DNA of 64,000 nt from an uncultured Bilophila sp. (GCA_902373525.1 CABKMN010000003.1:1-64000); one strand, 5' to 3'; counted from the first letter of the stretch, positions 18,495 to 27,451 are shown. Numbers and translations are program-made. Notes: generated by a model not told the origin, from the letters alone.

Positions 18495-18827
18495 ACATGG
18501 CCCGCAGGGAAAAGTCAGCCTTCATCCGGGCACCCTGCCGGTCGCGGGTATGGGAAAGGAGGGCCGGAACGGGGGAGGGCATCCCGTGCCGCTTGCGCCT
18601 TGCGTGGCTTCCTCCGCCGGGAACTGCTCGTTTCTCGTGCGTTGGCGGCGCGGCTTTTCCGTGTAACGGGGGAAGGCGTTTCCTTGCCTCGCGGGCGGTG
18701 AACGCGCCATGCGGGAAACTTGGTGGTACGCTGGTCCTCATGCCTTCGCGTGTGACGGACGTGCGGGGAAAGGCGGGCGCGCCATGTTCCGCCAATTGTT
18801 GCTTCGCACCCGGCGCCCGTGGCGTCG
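18495..18827. other. Intergenic stretch without a recognised gene
   Basis: About 330 bp between two minus-strand genes. It should hold the lipoprotein promoter and the 3' end of the GGDEF transcript. The frames that cross it are short or lack codon bias, and no strong terminator with a T-run was seen. Confidence 0.5.
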
Positions 18828-21254
18828 TTACGCCGTATTTTTTTGATCGGCTGAGGGTGATTCGGTTTCCCCGTATACGGCGAAGTGGCCCCGCCCGTTG
18901 TTCTTGATGCGGTACAGCGCGGCGTCGGCTTTGGCGAACAGTTCGCCGTAGGTTTTCCCGTCCTGTGGGAACAGGCTGATGCCGATGCTTGCGGAAATGA
19001 CGTAGTCCGTGCCGAGGCGGACCTGCGCGAGCGCCTCGGAGAGCCGCCGACATTTGGCCTTGAGGGTTTCCAGCCCGCCGGGGAAGGCCACGTCTCTGGC
19101 GAACACGACGAATTCGTCCCCGCCCGTGCGCCCCACAAGGTCGGTCGTCCGGAAAGTGGAGCGCAGCGTGTCGGCCACGGCCCTGATCACCGCGTCCCCG
19201 AACAGGTGCCCGAAGGTGTCGTTCGCGTATTTGAACTTGTCGAGGTCCACGATGATGAAGGCGTGGTGGCGGCCTTCCTCCAGTTCGAGGGAAATGAGGT
19301 GTTCGGTGGTGACCTTGTTGTACAACTGCGTGAGCAGATCGGTGCTCGCCTCGCGGCGGAGGCGGTCTTCCTCCAGCTTTTGCCGGTGGATGTTCGTCAA
19401 CTGGCCGATGAGCTTGACGGGCCGCCCGTTTTCGTCGCGGATGCTGCGGAAACAGACCGAGTACCACTGGTACCCGACGTCGGGCTGGAGCAGGTGGATG
19501 TCGAAGGAGTAGGAGCTCACGCCCTCCCGGATTCGGGCGTAGGCCGCTTGCAGGGCTTCCACGTCCTCAGGAAGGAGCATGTTCAGCAGGTTGTCCTTGT
19601 GCTTGCTGTAGTTGCGGATGACGCGCGGCTTGTGGAAGATGGTTTCGTAGCGTTCCGAGCAGGTCATTTCGTCCTTGTCGTAATCATACTCGAAAATGAT
19701 GTCGTTGGTGAGCTCGGCTACGATGCGGTTGCGCTGCTGCTCCATTTCCAGCGCGCGTACGATGGCCTTCTGTTTGCTCACGTCCACGAATACGCCCTGA
19801 AACACGGGAACGCCGTCCTTGTGGCCCACGAGGCTCGCCTGAAGATATATCCAGACGACGCCTCCGTTTCTGTGCAGGACGCGGTATTCGATGTGTACCG
19901 GGATGTTCGTCACCAGGCTGGCGCGGAACGCGTCGAGCAGCCGCCGCCGGTCGTTCGGATGCACGACGAGCAGGGCCTCGTCCGCCACGTCCTTGGTATA
20001 TTCCGCATGGCTCCGGCCCGCGAGCGCGTAGAAACCGGCGTTGGCCCAGACGACGCGCAGTCCGTCCGCGAGCGCGAGGCGCGCCACGCCGCCCCGGACG
20101 CCGTTGATGACCGCCTCCAGTTCCCGCGACGTCTCGGTCGCCCGTGCGCTCGCTTCCTCGGCTTCCCGCGCGCGGGCCTTCGCGAGGTCGAAACTGTCCT
20201 TGAGCTTGAGGACCATGCGGTTGAGGGCGCAGCCCAGCTTGCCGAGCTCGTCCGAACGCCGGATGTCGAGGGACCCGTCGAGATTGCCCGCCGCCACCTG
20301 CTCGGCGAATCCCACGCCCTGCCGGAGCACGCCGGTGACATTGCGGAGGATGAGGAAGATGAGCAGACTCACGAGCAGCAGCGCGCCCAGACAGCTCAGG
20401 AGGATTTCGCTGCGCAGGTTGTGGACGTCGGCGAGCATGGCCTCCTTCGAGGCCGCGGCCACGACGATCCAGCCGTTGGGGAGCGTGGTATAGGCGGAAT
20501 AGATGGCCTGTCCCTCCGGCGTGACGTATTCCGCAAAGCCGTCCTCGTCCAGCGTCATCCGTTTGAACAGAGGCAGGCCCAGCGTATCCTCGGAGAACAT
20601 CCTTTCCCGGTCCCGATGCATGATCACCCCGCTTCCCGGCGCGTAGACGTAGACGTATCCCATGCCGTTGAGGGTCACGGGATCGACGACCAGCCGCGTA
20701 AGGTGCTCCATGTTGATGGAGCCGACGAGTACGCCGGTGATCCTGCCGTTGTCGCGGATGGGCGTGGCGATGACGAAGGCCTTCTCTCCCGAGAAGGGCA
20801 TGACCAGCGGGCCGTCGAGCGTCTGCACCCCGTTGATGGCCTTGGGGAAATAGCCGGCCTGCCCGCGTTCGTCATTGAGTTCGCCGGGGTTGACGCTGGC
20901 GGCGACGGAACCTTTTTCGTCCAGAACGATAAGGGAGTCGATGCTCGGGAATTCGACCACGGCCCGCCGCAGGTGCCGGGTGATCAGTTGGAGTTTCTCT
21001 TCGCTGCGCCGGTTGGGATGCCGCAACAGATCGATGATGGCGATCCGGTCGGCCACCGTGCGGAGGTGCTGCCCGGTGAGGCTCATGACGATGGTGAGCT
21101 CGCGCCCCACGGCGTCGAGCGTGGAGAGTTCGAGGGTGCGGGTGGCCTTGGCCACGGCTTCGCTGGCGTTGTGGTAGGCCTTCCAGCCGATGAGGGAGGT
21201 GGCGAGGCTGACGATAAGGAGAATGGGGATGAGCATGCGTGCGAAGAGAGACAT
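18828..21254 (-). CDS. Membrane diguanylate cyclase with Cache, HAMP and two PAS domains
   Basis: An 808-aa sensor. TM1 lies near residues 7-25. An extracytoplasmic Cache-like sensor covers about 30-285, TM2 is LLSCLGALLLVSLLIFLIL, and HAMP follows. Two PAS domains follow, at about 380-490 and 515-630. The C-terminal GGDEF domain has an intact GGDEF motif at about residue 711. RTTD, five residues before it, fits an inhibitory I-site, so it should make c-di-GMP from GTP under product feedback. No EAL domain is present. The ligand is unknown. It is a single-gene unit, and the ribosome-binding site is weak. Confidence 0.9.
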   Translation of the reverse strand: MSLFARMLIPILLIVSLATSLIGWKAYHNASEAVAKATRTLELSTLDAVGRELTIVMSLTGQHLRTVADRIAIIDLLRHPNRRSEEKLQLITRHLRRAVVEFPSIDSLIVLDEKGSVAASVNPGELNDERGQAGYFPKAINGVQTLDGPLVMPFSGEKAFVIATPIRDNGRITGVLVGSINMEHLTRLVVDPVTLNGMGYVYVYAPGSGVIMHRDRERMFSEDTLGLPLFKRMTLDEDGFAEYVTPEGQAIYSAYTTLPNGWIVVAAASKEAMLADVHNLRSEILLSCLGALLLVSLLIFLILRNVTGVLRQGVGFAEQVAAGNLDGSLDIRRSDELGKLGCALNRMVLKLKDSFDLAKARAREAEEASARATETSRELEAVINGVRGGVARLALADGLRVVWANAGFYALAGRSHAEYTKDVADEALLVVHPNDRRRLLDAFRASLVTNIPVHIEYRVLHRNGGVVWIYLQASLVGHKDGVPVFQGVFVDVSKQKAIVRALEMEQQRNRIVAELTNDIIFEYDYDKDEMTCSERYETIFHKPRVIRNYSKHKDNLLNMLLPEDVEALQAAYARIREGVSSYSFDIHLLQPDVGYQWYSVCFRSIRDENGRPVKLIGQLTNIHRQKLEEDRLRREASTDLLTQLYNKVTTEHLISLELEEGRHHAFIIVDLDKFKYANDTFGHLFGDAVIRAVADTLRSTFRTTDLVGRTGGDEFVVFARDVAFPGGLETLKAKCRRLSEALAQVRLGTDYVISASIGISLFPQDGKTYGELFAKADAALYRIKNNGRGHFAVYGETESPSADQKNTA

Positions 21255-21365
21255 GGTGCTTCTCGTGGGCTGGAGGCGGGGAAACGCCGCGTCCAGGGCG
21301 GCGAAGGGGAAGTCCGAGCGTACCCGGCGGCTTGGGAAAGTAAACTATTTGTTGGCGGGCAAAGA

Positions 21366-21394
21366 AAAGCCCCGGCTGATGCCGGGGCCGCGTC
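21366..21394 (-). terminator. Intrinsic terminator of the small membrane gene
   Basis: Read on the minus strand, GGCCCCGGCATCAGCCGGGGC is followed by TTTTCTTT. It lies just after the stop codon of the gene at 21403-21570. Confidence 0.8.
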
Positions 21395-21402
21395 GCCGTC
21401 CG

Positions 21403-21570
21403 CTATCGTCTTTTGCGCCAGCCGTCGAAGCGCTCCTGAAAAATTTTGGAATCCTGCCGGGTCCGCGTGGACACCATCCACAGGAATACGCAAATCAGCA
21501 GGGCGACCACCCCCACGATGCCGAGAACGACGTACACGATGCCCGTCAGTATGGTGAAAAGCGTTTCCAT
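21403..21570 (-). CDS. Small single-span membrane protein (55 aa)
   Basis: Begins METLFTILTGIVYVVLGIVG. One long hydrophobic helix (residues about 5-32) is followed by a basic tail ending FDGWRKRR, so the C-terminus is predicted in the cytosol. GGAGGC precedes the ATG by 6 nt and a terminator follows the stop, which supports a real gene despite its size. Function unknown. Confidence 0.7.
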   Translation of the reverse strand: METLFTILTGIVYVVLGIVGVVALLICVFLWMVSTRTRQDSKIFQERFDGWRKRR

Positions 21571-21642
21571 CTTGTGCCTCCGAGATTTCACCCTACCAGA
21601 GAACGCCCCGACGTTAAAGGGCTTTCCGGGCGGCGTTCCCTC

Positions 21643-21670
21643 TTGACATTCCGCCGTTCCGATATAGTGT
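21643..21670 (+). promoter_or_regulatory. Likely promoter of the universal stress gene
   Basis: A consensus TTGACA at 21643-21648 is followed after 16 nt by TAGTGT (21665-21670). A TATAGT at 21663 is a better -10 match but would leave only 14 nt. It lies 51 nt upstream of the ATG. Confidence 0.45.
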
Positions 21671-21720
21671 GGACGTATATGGAGAGGGTAACGTCTAGCA
21701 CACAGTCTGGAGGCATCATC

Positions 21721-22170
21721 ATGGAATTGAAGAAGATTCTCTGCGCGGTGGATTTGGAGGACGCAATCGCTCCTTCTGTCGAGTATACCAAGATGATGGT
21801 CGCCATGTCGGGTGCCTCCGTCCTGGTCGCCTACGTCATCCCCGCGCACACGCCGTATGAGGATGTATACCTTTCCATCAACAATCTCCCGAACGAAGTG
21901 AGCAACCCGAACGAGACGATCCAGAAGGCCATGAACGCCTTTCTGGCGGAAAAGTTCGCCGGGATGGACGTGACGGGCGTGATCCTCGTCGGGCGGCCTT
22001 CGGAGGAGCTGGTGAAGCTCGCCGAGGAAAAGGGCGCCGACCTCATCGTCATGGGCACGCATGGGCGCGCCGGGTTCGACCGGCTGCTGTTCGGCTCCGT
22101 GGCGAACGAGGTGGTCAAGGCCGCGCCGTGCCCTGTCATGACCATCCGGCCCGAACGCCGGAAGGATTGA
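21721..22170 (+). CDS. Universal stress protein, UspA family
   Basis: A 149-aa alpha/beta protein starting MELKKILCAVDLED. The C-terminal ATP-binding signature of the ATP-type subgroup is visible: MGTHGRAGFDRLLFGSVANE followed by APCPVMTIR. The usual role is a soluble dimer in stress or energy-starvation responses; its specific partner is unknown. TCTGGAGGCATC gives a good ribosome-binding site. It is monocistronic, with its own promoter and terminator. Confidence 0.92.
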   Translation: MELKKILCAVDLEDAIAPSVEYTKMMVAMSGASVLVAYVIPAHTPYEDVYLSINNLPNEVSNPNETIQKAMNAFLAEKFAGMDVTGVILVGRPSEELVKLAEEKGADLIVMGTHGRAGFDRLLFGSVANEVVKAAPCPVMTIRPERRKD

Positions 22171-22174
22171 TGCA

Positions 22175-22207
22175 CGCTCCCTCCGAAAACGGGGGGAGCT
22201 TTTTTCA
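22175..22207 (+). terminator. Intrinsic terminator of the universal stress gene
   Basis: The stem GCTCCC / GGGAGC around TCCGAAAACGG is followed by TTTTTT, immediately after the stop codon. Confidence 0.8.
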
Positions 22208-22334
22208 GGCCGTGTCCACGGTTACGGCTGGCCGGAATGCAGCGCGCGAGGAAACCGCCGTCGGGTGCCGTGCGTCTGTCTTCGCGGAGACGGGCCGTGC
22301 GGGCACACCCCCTGAGACGGATTCCCGCCTCTGC

Positions 22335-22372
22335 CGCATCCCCCTCTTGGGAGGGATGCGGCTTTTTTATAC
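22335..22372 (+). terminator. Second terminator-like hairpin in the gap before the thioesterase gene
   Basis: CCGCATCCC and GGGATGCGG form the stem and CTTTTTTAT follows. It lies in a 420-bp gap (22171-22593) where no gene was found. It could end a small transcript or back up the first terminator. Confidence 0.7.
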
Positions 22373-22593
22373 CTCCGCTCGGGGAAGGGACCGGCGCAAT
22401 TCCTCGTCCTCCGCTCCGGCGCGCGGGGCAGGGCGTCGCCGGGGATCGCGCTGATTGTCCGGGAACGAAGGCCGGTTGCGGGGAAGCCTTCCCCCGGTTG
22501 ACAGGATGCGCATAACCGGCCATCATCACTATTCTACGATGCCGTTTCCCGTGGGGCGGCGCGCCGTTTTTTTCGGAAAGGAGCCGGTTGACG

Positions 22594-23034
22594 ATGATGA
22601 CGCTGGAGGCGGTCAAGGAACATTTCGGAAGGTTCGATCCCCTGTCCGGGCATTTCGGGATCGAGATCGTGGAGCTGGAGAAGGGGCGCAGCGTCGTCGA
22701 GATGCCGCTGGAGGCCCGCCACCGCAACGGCATGGGCACCGCCCACGGCGTGGCCCTCTACACGTTGGTGGACGTGGCTTTCGCCGCGCTTTCCAATGCG
22801 AACGGCCTGTACTGCACGAACGCCCAGACGTCGATTTCCTATCTGGCTCCCGGACGCCGGGGGCCTCTGCGCGCCGAAGCCCGCGTGCTCCGCGCCGGAA
22901 GGCTCCTTTCCACCTATGAGGTCCGTGTGACCGACGCCGACGGTACGCTCGTCGCCGAGGCGGTCGTCACCGGGTACGGCGTCGGCACGCCGCTTCCTCT
23001 GCCCGAAGAGGGCCTCCCGCAGTTGCATTCATAA
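22594..23034 (+). CDS. Hotdog-fold thioesterase, PaaI-like
   Basis: A 146-aa predicted acyl-CoA thioesterase of the 4HBT/PaaI group. The motif RNGMGTAHGVALYTLVDVAF is the conserved HGG-type catalytic helix region, and NAQTSISYLAPGRRGPLRAE the substrate tunnel strand. The start is chosen as ATG 22594 because AAAGGAG lies 10 nt before it; TTG at 22588 and ATG at 22597 are alternatives. It lies 11 nt before the NfeD gene, so the three genes at 22594-24476 probably form one operon. Substrate unknown. Confidence 0.85.
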   Translation: MMTLEAVKEHFGRFDPLSGHFGIEIVELEKGRSVVEMPLEARHRNGMGTAHGVALYTLVDVAFAALSNANGLYCTNAQTSISYLAPGRRGPLRAEARVLRAGRLLSTYEVRVTDADGTLVAEAVVTGYGVGTPLPLPEEGLPQLHS

Positions 23035-23045
23035 AGGAGAGAGAC

Positions 23046-23525
23046 ATGTCTGTCGCCGCCATCTGGTTTATTGTGGGGACGATCCTGCTCGCAGTGGAGC
23101 TGGTGTCCCCTCTGTTCGTCATGTTCTTTTTCGGCCTCGGCGCATGGGCGGCGGGGGTGACGGCGCTGTTCGTGGACGACATCGCCATCGAGGTGCTCGT
23201 CTTCGGCGTGGCGTCCGTGGCGTTTCTGGTATCGCTGCGGCGACTGCTCGTCCGTACCTTCCGGGGGCGGGCGCAGCTTTCGTCGGACAAGGCGTCCGAA
23301 GGGCTGCCGAGCCTGCACGCAGGAAAGCTCGCGGTCGTGACCCGGCCCATTCCGCAGGGCGGGGTGGGCGAGATCGCGGTGGGCGGCAGTTTCTGGCGCG
23401 CGGTGGCTCCCGAACCCGTGGCCGAAGGCGTGCGTGTGCGTGTGCTCGGTCATGTCCCCGACGACGAGCTGACGTTGGAAGTGGTGCCCTGCGGGGACGA
23501 AGTCCCCGGCAATCCCAACTCGTGA
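23046..23525 (+). CDS. NfeD-family membrane protein
   Basis: A 159-aa protein with N-terminal hydrophobic segments (WFIVGTILLAVELVSPLFVMF and IAIEVLVFGVASVAFLVSL), then a soluble C-terminal OB-fold domain (KLAVVTRPIPQGGVGEIAVG through VLGHVPDDELTLEVVP). This is the short NfeD form without a protease domain. NfeD proteins pair with SPFH/stomatin proteins, and one follows 9 nt downstream. The pair is thought to organise membrane microdomains or membrane-protein quality control; that is family knowledge. Confidence 0.88.
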   Translation: MSVAAIWFIVGTILLAVELVSPLFVMFFFGLGAWAAGVTALFVDDIAIEVLVFGVASVAFLVSLRRLLVRTFRGRAQLSSDKASEGLPSLHAGKLAVVTRPIPQGGVGEIAVGGSFWRAVAPEPVAEGVRVRVLGHVPDDELTLEVVPCGDEVPGNPNS

Positions 23526-23534
23526 GGAGAGCGT

Positions 23535-24476
23535 ATGTTTGATTTTTATAGCCTGCTCGGTTCGTCCCTGACCGTCCTGATCGTGCTGGTGCTGCTGATC
23601 GTTTTCATCCTGTTCAAAACGGCCCTCGTGGTGCCCAACCAGCAGGCCGTGGTCGTCGAACGGCTCGGAAAATTCCACGCCGTCCTGTACGCGGGGTTCC
23701 ACATCCTGATCCCGTTCATCGACTCCGTGGCCTACCGCCGCTCGCTCAAGGAAGACGTGCTGGACGTGCCTAAGCAGACCTGCATCACCAAGGACAACGT
23801 GAGCGTGGACATTGATGGCGTGCTTTATCTGCAGGTCGTCAATCCCGAGAAGTCGGCCTACGGCATCAGCGATTACATGTTCGGTTCGGTGCAGCTCGCG
23901 CAGACGGCCCTGCGTTCGGCCATCGGCAAACTGGAACTGGACCGCACCTTCGAGGAGCGCAACACCATCAATCAGGAAGTCGTTTCCGCGCTCGACCTCG
24001 CCACCGCGCCGTGGGGCATCAAGGTCCTGCGCTATGAAATCCGCGACATCACCCCGCCTTCCGGGGTCATGCAGGCGATGGAAAAGCAGATGCGCGCCGA
24101 GCGCGAAAAGCGCGCCCTCATCGCGCAGTCCGAAGGCGAGATGCAGGCCCGGATCAATATGGCCGAAGGTTCCAAGGCCGCGGCCATCGCGGAATCCGAA
24201 GGCAAACTTCAGGCCATGAAGAATCAGGCCGAAGGCGATGCGGTCCTCATCCGCGCCGTGGCGCAGGCCACCGCCGACGGCCTGCGGCTGGTCGCGGACG
24301 AAATGGACAAGCCCGGCGGCACGCAGGCGGCAAACCTGCGGATCGCCGAGAACTACATCGAGCAGTTCGGCAAGCTCGCCAAGGAGAGCAACACCATGAT
24401 CCTGCCCACCGATCTGGCGAACGTTTCCGGCCTCGTGTCCAGCCTGACCTCGGTCATCAAGCAGGTGAAGGCATAA
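23535..24476 (+). CDS. SPFH/stomatin-like membrane protein (paraslipin, QmcA type)
   Basis: A 313-aa protein. The N-terminal membrane segment is LTVLIVLVLLIVFILF. The SPFH domain follows with VVPNQQAVVVERLGKFHAVL and PFIDSVAYRRSLKEDVLDVP. A long Ala/Glu-rich coiled coil (MEKQMRAEREKRALIAQSEG onward) is typical of paraslipins. It forms the canonical NfeD-SPFH pair with the preceding gene and should sit in the inner membrane as a large oligomer. Confidence 0.92.
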   Translation: MFDFYSLLGSSLTVLIVLVLLIVFILFKTALVVPNQQAVVVERLGKFHAVLYAGFHILIPFIDSVAYRRSLKEDVLDVPKQTCITKDNVSVDIDGVLYLQVVNPEKSAYGISDYMFGSVQLAQTALRSAIGKLELDRTFEERNTINQEVVSALDLATAPWGIKVLRYEIRDITPPSGVMQAMEKQMRAEREKRALIAQSEGEMQARINMAEGSKAAAIAESEGKLQAMKNQAEGDAVLIRAVAQATADGLRLVADEMDKPGGTQAANLRIAENYIEQFGKLAKESNTMILPTDLANVSGLVSSLTSVIKQVKA

Positions 24477-24493
24477 TCGCTTCAAACAACGGC

Positions 24494-24518
24494 AAGGCGG
24501 CTTCGGCCGCCTTTTTTT
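24494..24518 (+). terminator. Intrinsic terminator of the NfeD-SPFH operon
   Basis: AAGGCGG-CTTCG-GCCGCCTT is followed by TTTTT. Confidence 0.85.
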
Positions 24519-24519
24519 G

Positions 24520-24994
24520 TGCCGTGTGCGGAGGGGCGTCGTGCCGGGCTCGGGACGTTTTATCGGCATATGCCTCTCTCTTTTTTATTCCAATATGGTC
24601 CGTACACGGTGCGTCTGCGGGTGCAATCCCCGCCCCGGCGTCCGGTGGGTCCTTCCGTACCGAACGGGGCCGTACCCGCTTTCCCGGCGGAAGTCCTTCG
24701 GCATCGTCGGAGGTCCCTAACATGGAGCCGTGTCTTCCGGCTGCCTCGCCCTGTTGCTGCGTATCCTGTGGGCGCATCCCGCGCTGGGGCGTGCCTCTTC
24801 CCAAGCTGGTTCCGCACGCAGGCCGCGCCCGTTTGGCAACCGCCGCGCCGGTTTTCCAACGCATCAGCGTGGACGATGTCGCAGGCCGCGGGTACTGCCG
24901 TCCAAAATGCCGGAGAGGGTGATTCCCTTGATACTAAAAGATTTTTCCTCCTCGGAATGCTACGGTCGTAGCATCAAAGCACAGGAGGTCTGGT
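24520..24994. other. 475-bp gap before the RIC gene; no gene recognised
   Basis: The overlapping frames here are short, lack good ribosome-binding sites and run in all directions, as expected by chance in GC-rich DNA. Many short inverted repeats are present. A riboswitch was considered but no family consensus could be matched. The last 40 bp hold the inverted repeat listed separately. Confidence 0.4.
24957..24974. promoter_or_regulatory. Perfect inverted repeat upstream of the RIC gene (candidate operator)
   Basis: ATGCTAC-GGTC-GTAGCAT, 7-bp arms, ends 20 nt before the start codon. Its position suits a repressor or antiterminating hairpin. It does not resemble the HcpR site as I recall it (TTGACN-type). 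Confidence 0.4.
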
Positions 24995-25678
24995 ATGCAG
25001 AACAACTGGAATAAACGCTCTGTGGGCGAAATCGTGGTTTCTTTTCCCCTGTCTTCCGAAGTGTTCCGCTCTGCGGGCATCGATTTTTGCTGCGGCGGAA
25101 AGCGCCTGCTCGGTGATGTGATTGAAGAGCAGCGCCTCGTGGACGAGAAGATTTACCGGGCGTTGGATGATCTGGCTGACCGCGCGGAAACCCCGGCGGA
25201 ACCGTTCCCGGAGATGAGCGCCGAGCGGCTGGTGGAATATATCCTGACGCGGCACCACAGTTATCTGTGGAAGGCGCTTCCGGAAACCCACGGCCTGTTG
25301 ACGAACGTGCTCAAGGCGCATGGCCGCCGGCATCCCGAACTGTACGACGTGTACAAACTGTACGGTCAGCTTTCCCACGAAATGGAACCCCATCTGATCC
25401 GCGAGGAAACCGAACTGTTCCCCGCCGCCGCCAACGGCGATCGGGAAAACTGTCTGGCGCTGGTGCATATTCTTGAAGAAGAACACGAAAACGCCGGGAG
25501 TCTCCTCAAACGGCTCAGGCACGCGACCAACGACTACAGCGTGCCCTGCGACGGCTGCGACACGTTCCGGGAACTGTATAGAAAGCTCGTCGAACTCGAG
25601 GGAGACACTCTCCAGCACTACCATCTGGAAAACAACATTCTCTTCCCCAAAATCACCGGAGAGGCTCCGAGAGCCTGA
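24995..25678 (+). CDS. ric: Iron-sulfur cluster repair di-iron protein (RIC/YtfE/ScdA)
   Basis: A 227-aa protein. The N-terminal ScdA_N domain has GIDFCCGGKRLLGDVI with its CC pair. The C-terminal hemerythrin-like four-helix bundle supplies His/Glu ligands for a di-iron centre: HHSYLW, HGRRHPE, HEMEPHLIREETELFP, HILEEEHENAG, HYHLENNILFP. The family repairs Fe-S clusters damaged by nitric oxide or oxidants, in the cytosol. CAGGAGG gives a good ribosome-binding site. A perfect inverted repeat just upstream suggests dedicated regulation. Confidence 0.93.
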   Translation: MQNNWNKRSVGEIVVSFPLSSEVFRSAGIDFCCGGKRLLGDVIEEQRLVDEKIYRALDDLADRAETPAEPFPEMSAERLVEYILTRHHSYLWKALPETHGLLTNVLKAHGRRHPELYDVYKLYGQLSHEMEPHLIREETELFPAAANGDRENCLALVHILEEEHENAGSLLKRLRHATNDYSVPCDGCDTFRELYRKLVELEGDTLQHYHLENNILFPKITGEAPRA

Positions 25679-25837
25679 ACCGCACGGCGGAGCGGGGCGG
25701 CCTGACGCGCCGTCGCGCTCCGCATACCGGGACGTCCGCTATGGACTTCGGCCCACCGTGTTCCGTCAAAAAAGAGCGCTTCCCCGACGCCGTTTTTGAC
25801 GAAGCCGTTTTTTCTTTCGAAAATCCTCGATTTCCTC

Positions 25838-25866
25838 TTGCCAAGCGTCCCCGTTTTCGCTAGAAG
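25838..25866 (+). promoter_or_regulatory. Sigma70-type promoter of tRNA-Leu
   Basis: TTGCCA at 25838-25843, a 17-nt spacer, then TAGAAG at 25861-25866, ending 9 nt before the tRNA. It has the same -10 and spacer length as the tRNA-Val promoter. Confidence 0.6.
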
Positions 25867-25875
25867 TCTTTTCGC

Positions 25876-25962
25876 GCCGAAGTGGTGGAATTGGTAGACA
25901 CGCTAGGTTCAGGGTCTAGTGGGGGTTCCCCCGTGGGAGTTCAAATCTCCCCTTCGGCACCA
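25876..25962 (+). tRNA. tRNA-Leu(CAG), island insertion target
   Basis: An 87-nt class II tRNA. The acceptor GCCGAAG pairs with CTTCGGC. The anticodon stem CTAGG/TCTAG encloses TTCAGGG, giving anticodon CAG. A long variable arm (GGGGGTTCCCCC) and encoded CCA are present. The gene is intact although the island begins in its 3' end, because the att core restores the sequence. Confidence 0.95.
25946..25962 (+). other. attL core in the 3' end of tRNA-Leu
   Basis: TCTCCCCTTCGGCACCA, the T-arm/acceptor end of the tRNA. It is repeated with one G missing at 62829-62844. A P4-type integrase starts 264 bp inside. Confidence 0.6.
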
Positions 25963-25987
25963 AAACAAAGTCCAAAACAGTTCATAG

Positions 25988-26036
25988 AAGGCCGAAATCA
26001 CTAAGAAAAATGTGGTTTCGGCCTTCTCTTTTTGTC
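25988..26036 (+). terminator. Terminator after tRNA-Leu supplied by the island
   Basis: GAAGGCCGAAA...TTTCGGCCTTC is followed by TCTTTTTG. It replaces the native tRNA terminator, which is now at 62907-62940. Confidence 0.75.
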
Positions 26037-26225
26037 CAGCAAAATCCAAGTACCCACGTGGACACCCACAAAAATCGTTGGTAGATTCGCAGGTACCAAT
26101 ACCACAACGCCATTTCGGCACGGCGAAATACCAGCAGACTACAAATTTTCTTTGAATTCAAATGGATGGAGGTGGATTTTTTGGTTTTCGCCGCACACTT
26201 CGGGACTGTTTTGGAGGATACCAAC

Positions 26226-27434
26226 ATGAAACTTTCCGATGCCGCTGTGCGGAACGCCAAGGCCAACGGCAAGGTGCAAAAACTTTCTGACGGCGGCGGC
26301 TTGTATCTTCATGTGACGGCGACAGGCAGCAAATTATGGCGCATGGCCTACCGCTTTGAGGGCAAGCAGAAACTTTTGAGCTTTGGCGCATATCCGGCAG
26401 TTTCCCTGAAAGATGCCCGCCGCCAGCGTGATGACGCCAGAGAATTGCTTGCCAAGGGCCTTGACCCCGGCGCGGAGAAAAAGCAGGCCAGAGAGGCCGT
26501 ACTCGCAAAAGAGCGGGAAGAACGGGATACCTTTGAGTTTGTAGCGCGGGAATGGTTCGCCAAATACGAGCCTACCCTCTCGGCCAAGCATGCGCAGAAA
26601 TTGCGCCGCTATCTGGAAAACACGCTTTTTCCCGCCATTGGCGGTAAGCCCATTACCCGGCTTGAGCCTGCCGACTTCTTGCAGGTTGTCCAGCCCTCGG
26701 AGCGGCTTGGCCATCACGAAACAGCCCACAAGCTCATGCGCCTCTGCGGGCAGGTTACGCGCTATGCCCGCATTACTGGCCGAGTCAAATACGATGTGGC
26801 CGCGGGACTGACCGAAGCGTTGACGCCGGTGCAGACAACGCATTTTGCCGCCGTTACCTTGCCAGACGATATCGGCCAGCTTCTGCGGGATATTGACGCC
26901 TACGTCGGCTACACCTCCGTTGTTTATTGTCTGAAAATATTACCCTACGTTTTCACCCGTCCCTCTGAATTACGGCTGGCACACTGGAGTGAATTTGACT
27001 TCAAAAACGCCACATGGATTATTCCGGCCTCGCGCATGAAAATGAGGCGCGAGCATGTGGTGCCGCTGTCAAAACAGGTGCTGGCATTGCTGAATGAGCT
27101 TCATGTTTATACCGGCAGCGGAGAACTGCTTTTCCCCAGCGCCAGAGCGCAGACAACGCCCATCAGCGACGCCGCTCCTTTGGCCGCCTTGCGGCGCATG
27201 GGCTATGGCAAGGAAACCATGACCCTGCACGGCTTCCGGGCAATGGCCAGCACTCGCCTCAATGAGCTTGGTTTCCGGCCTGATGTCATTGAGGCACAGC
27301 TTGCCCACAAGGAGCCGGATACGGTGCGGCTGGCCTACAACCGCGCGGAATATATGGATGAGCGGCGTCAGCTTATGCAGAAATGGGCCAATTATCTCGA
27401 CGCCTTGCGCTCCGGTGAAGTCACAAAACGATAG
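26226..27434 (+). CDS. int: P4-type tyrosine integrase
   Basis: 402 aa. An N-terminal DUF4102-type arm-binding domain (KLSDAAVRNAKANGKVQKLS, DGGGLYLHV, SFGAYPAVSLKDAR) precedes a core-binding domain and the tyrosine recombinase catalytic domain. Catalytic residues are visible: Arg in RPSELRLAHW, HxxR in HGFRAMAST, and Tyr in VRLAYNRAEY. ATG at 26226 is chosen for the GGAGG just upstream and the family N-terminus. Its place directly beside tRNA-Leu fits integration and excision of the island at attL/attR. Confidence 0.93.
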   Translation: MKLSDAAVRNAKANGKVQKLSDGGGLYLHVTATGSKLWRMAYRFEGKQKLLSFGAYPAVSLKDARRQRDDARELLAKGLDPGAEKKQAREAVLAKEREERDTFEFVAREWFAKYEPTLSAKHAQKLRRYLENTLFPAIGGKPITRLEPADFLQVVQPSERLGHHETAHKLMRLCGQVTRYARITGRVKYDVAAGLTEALTPVQTTHFAAVTLPDDIGQLLRDIDAYVGYTSVVYCLKILPYVFTRPSELRLAHWSEFDFKNATWIIPASRMKMRREHVVPLSKQVLALLNELHVYTGSGELLFPSARAQTTPISDAAPLAALRRMGYGKETMTLHGFRAMASTRLNELGFRPDVIEAQLAHKEPDTVRLAYNRAEYMDERRQLMQKWANYLDALRSGEVTKR

Positions 27435-27451
27435 TCAGGGAGAAGATAGCC

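Noticed and set aside
18885..21557. 890-codon plus-strand frame over the GGDEF gene
   Set aside because: Antisense to a protein with intact GGDEF, PAS and HAMP motifs; no ribosome-binding site.
24520..24994. Riboswitch (cobalamin-like) in the gap before the RIC gene
   Set aside because: Short look-alike pieces such as AGGATAC on the minus strand, but conserved boxes do not line up and no suitable gene follows in that direction.
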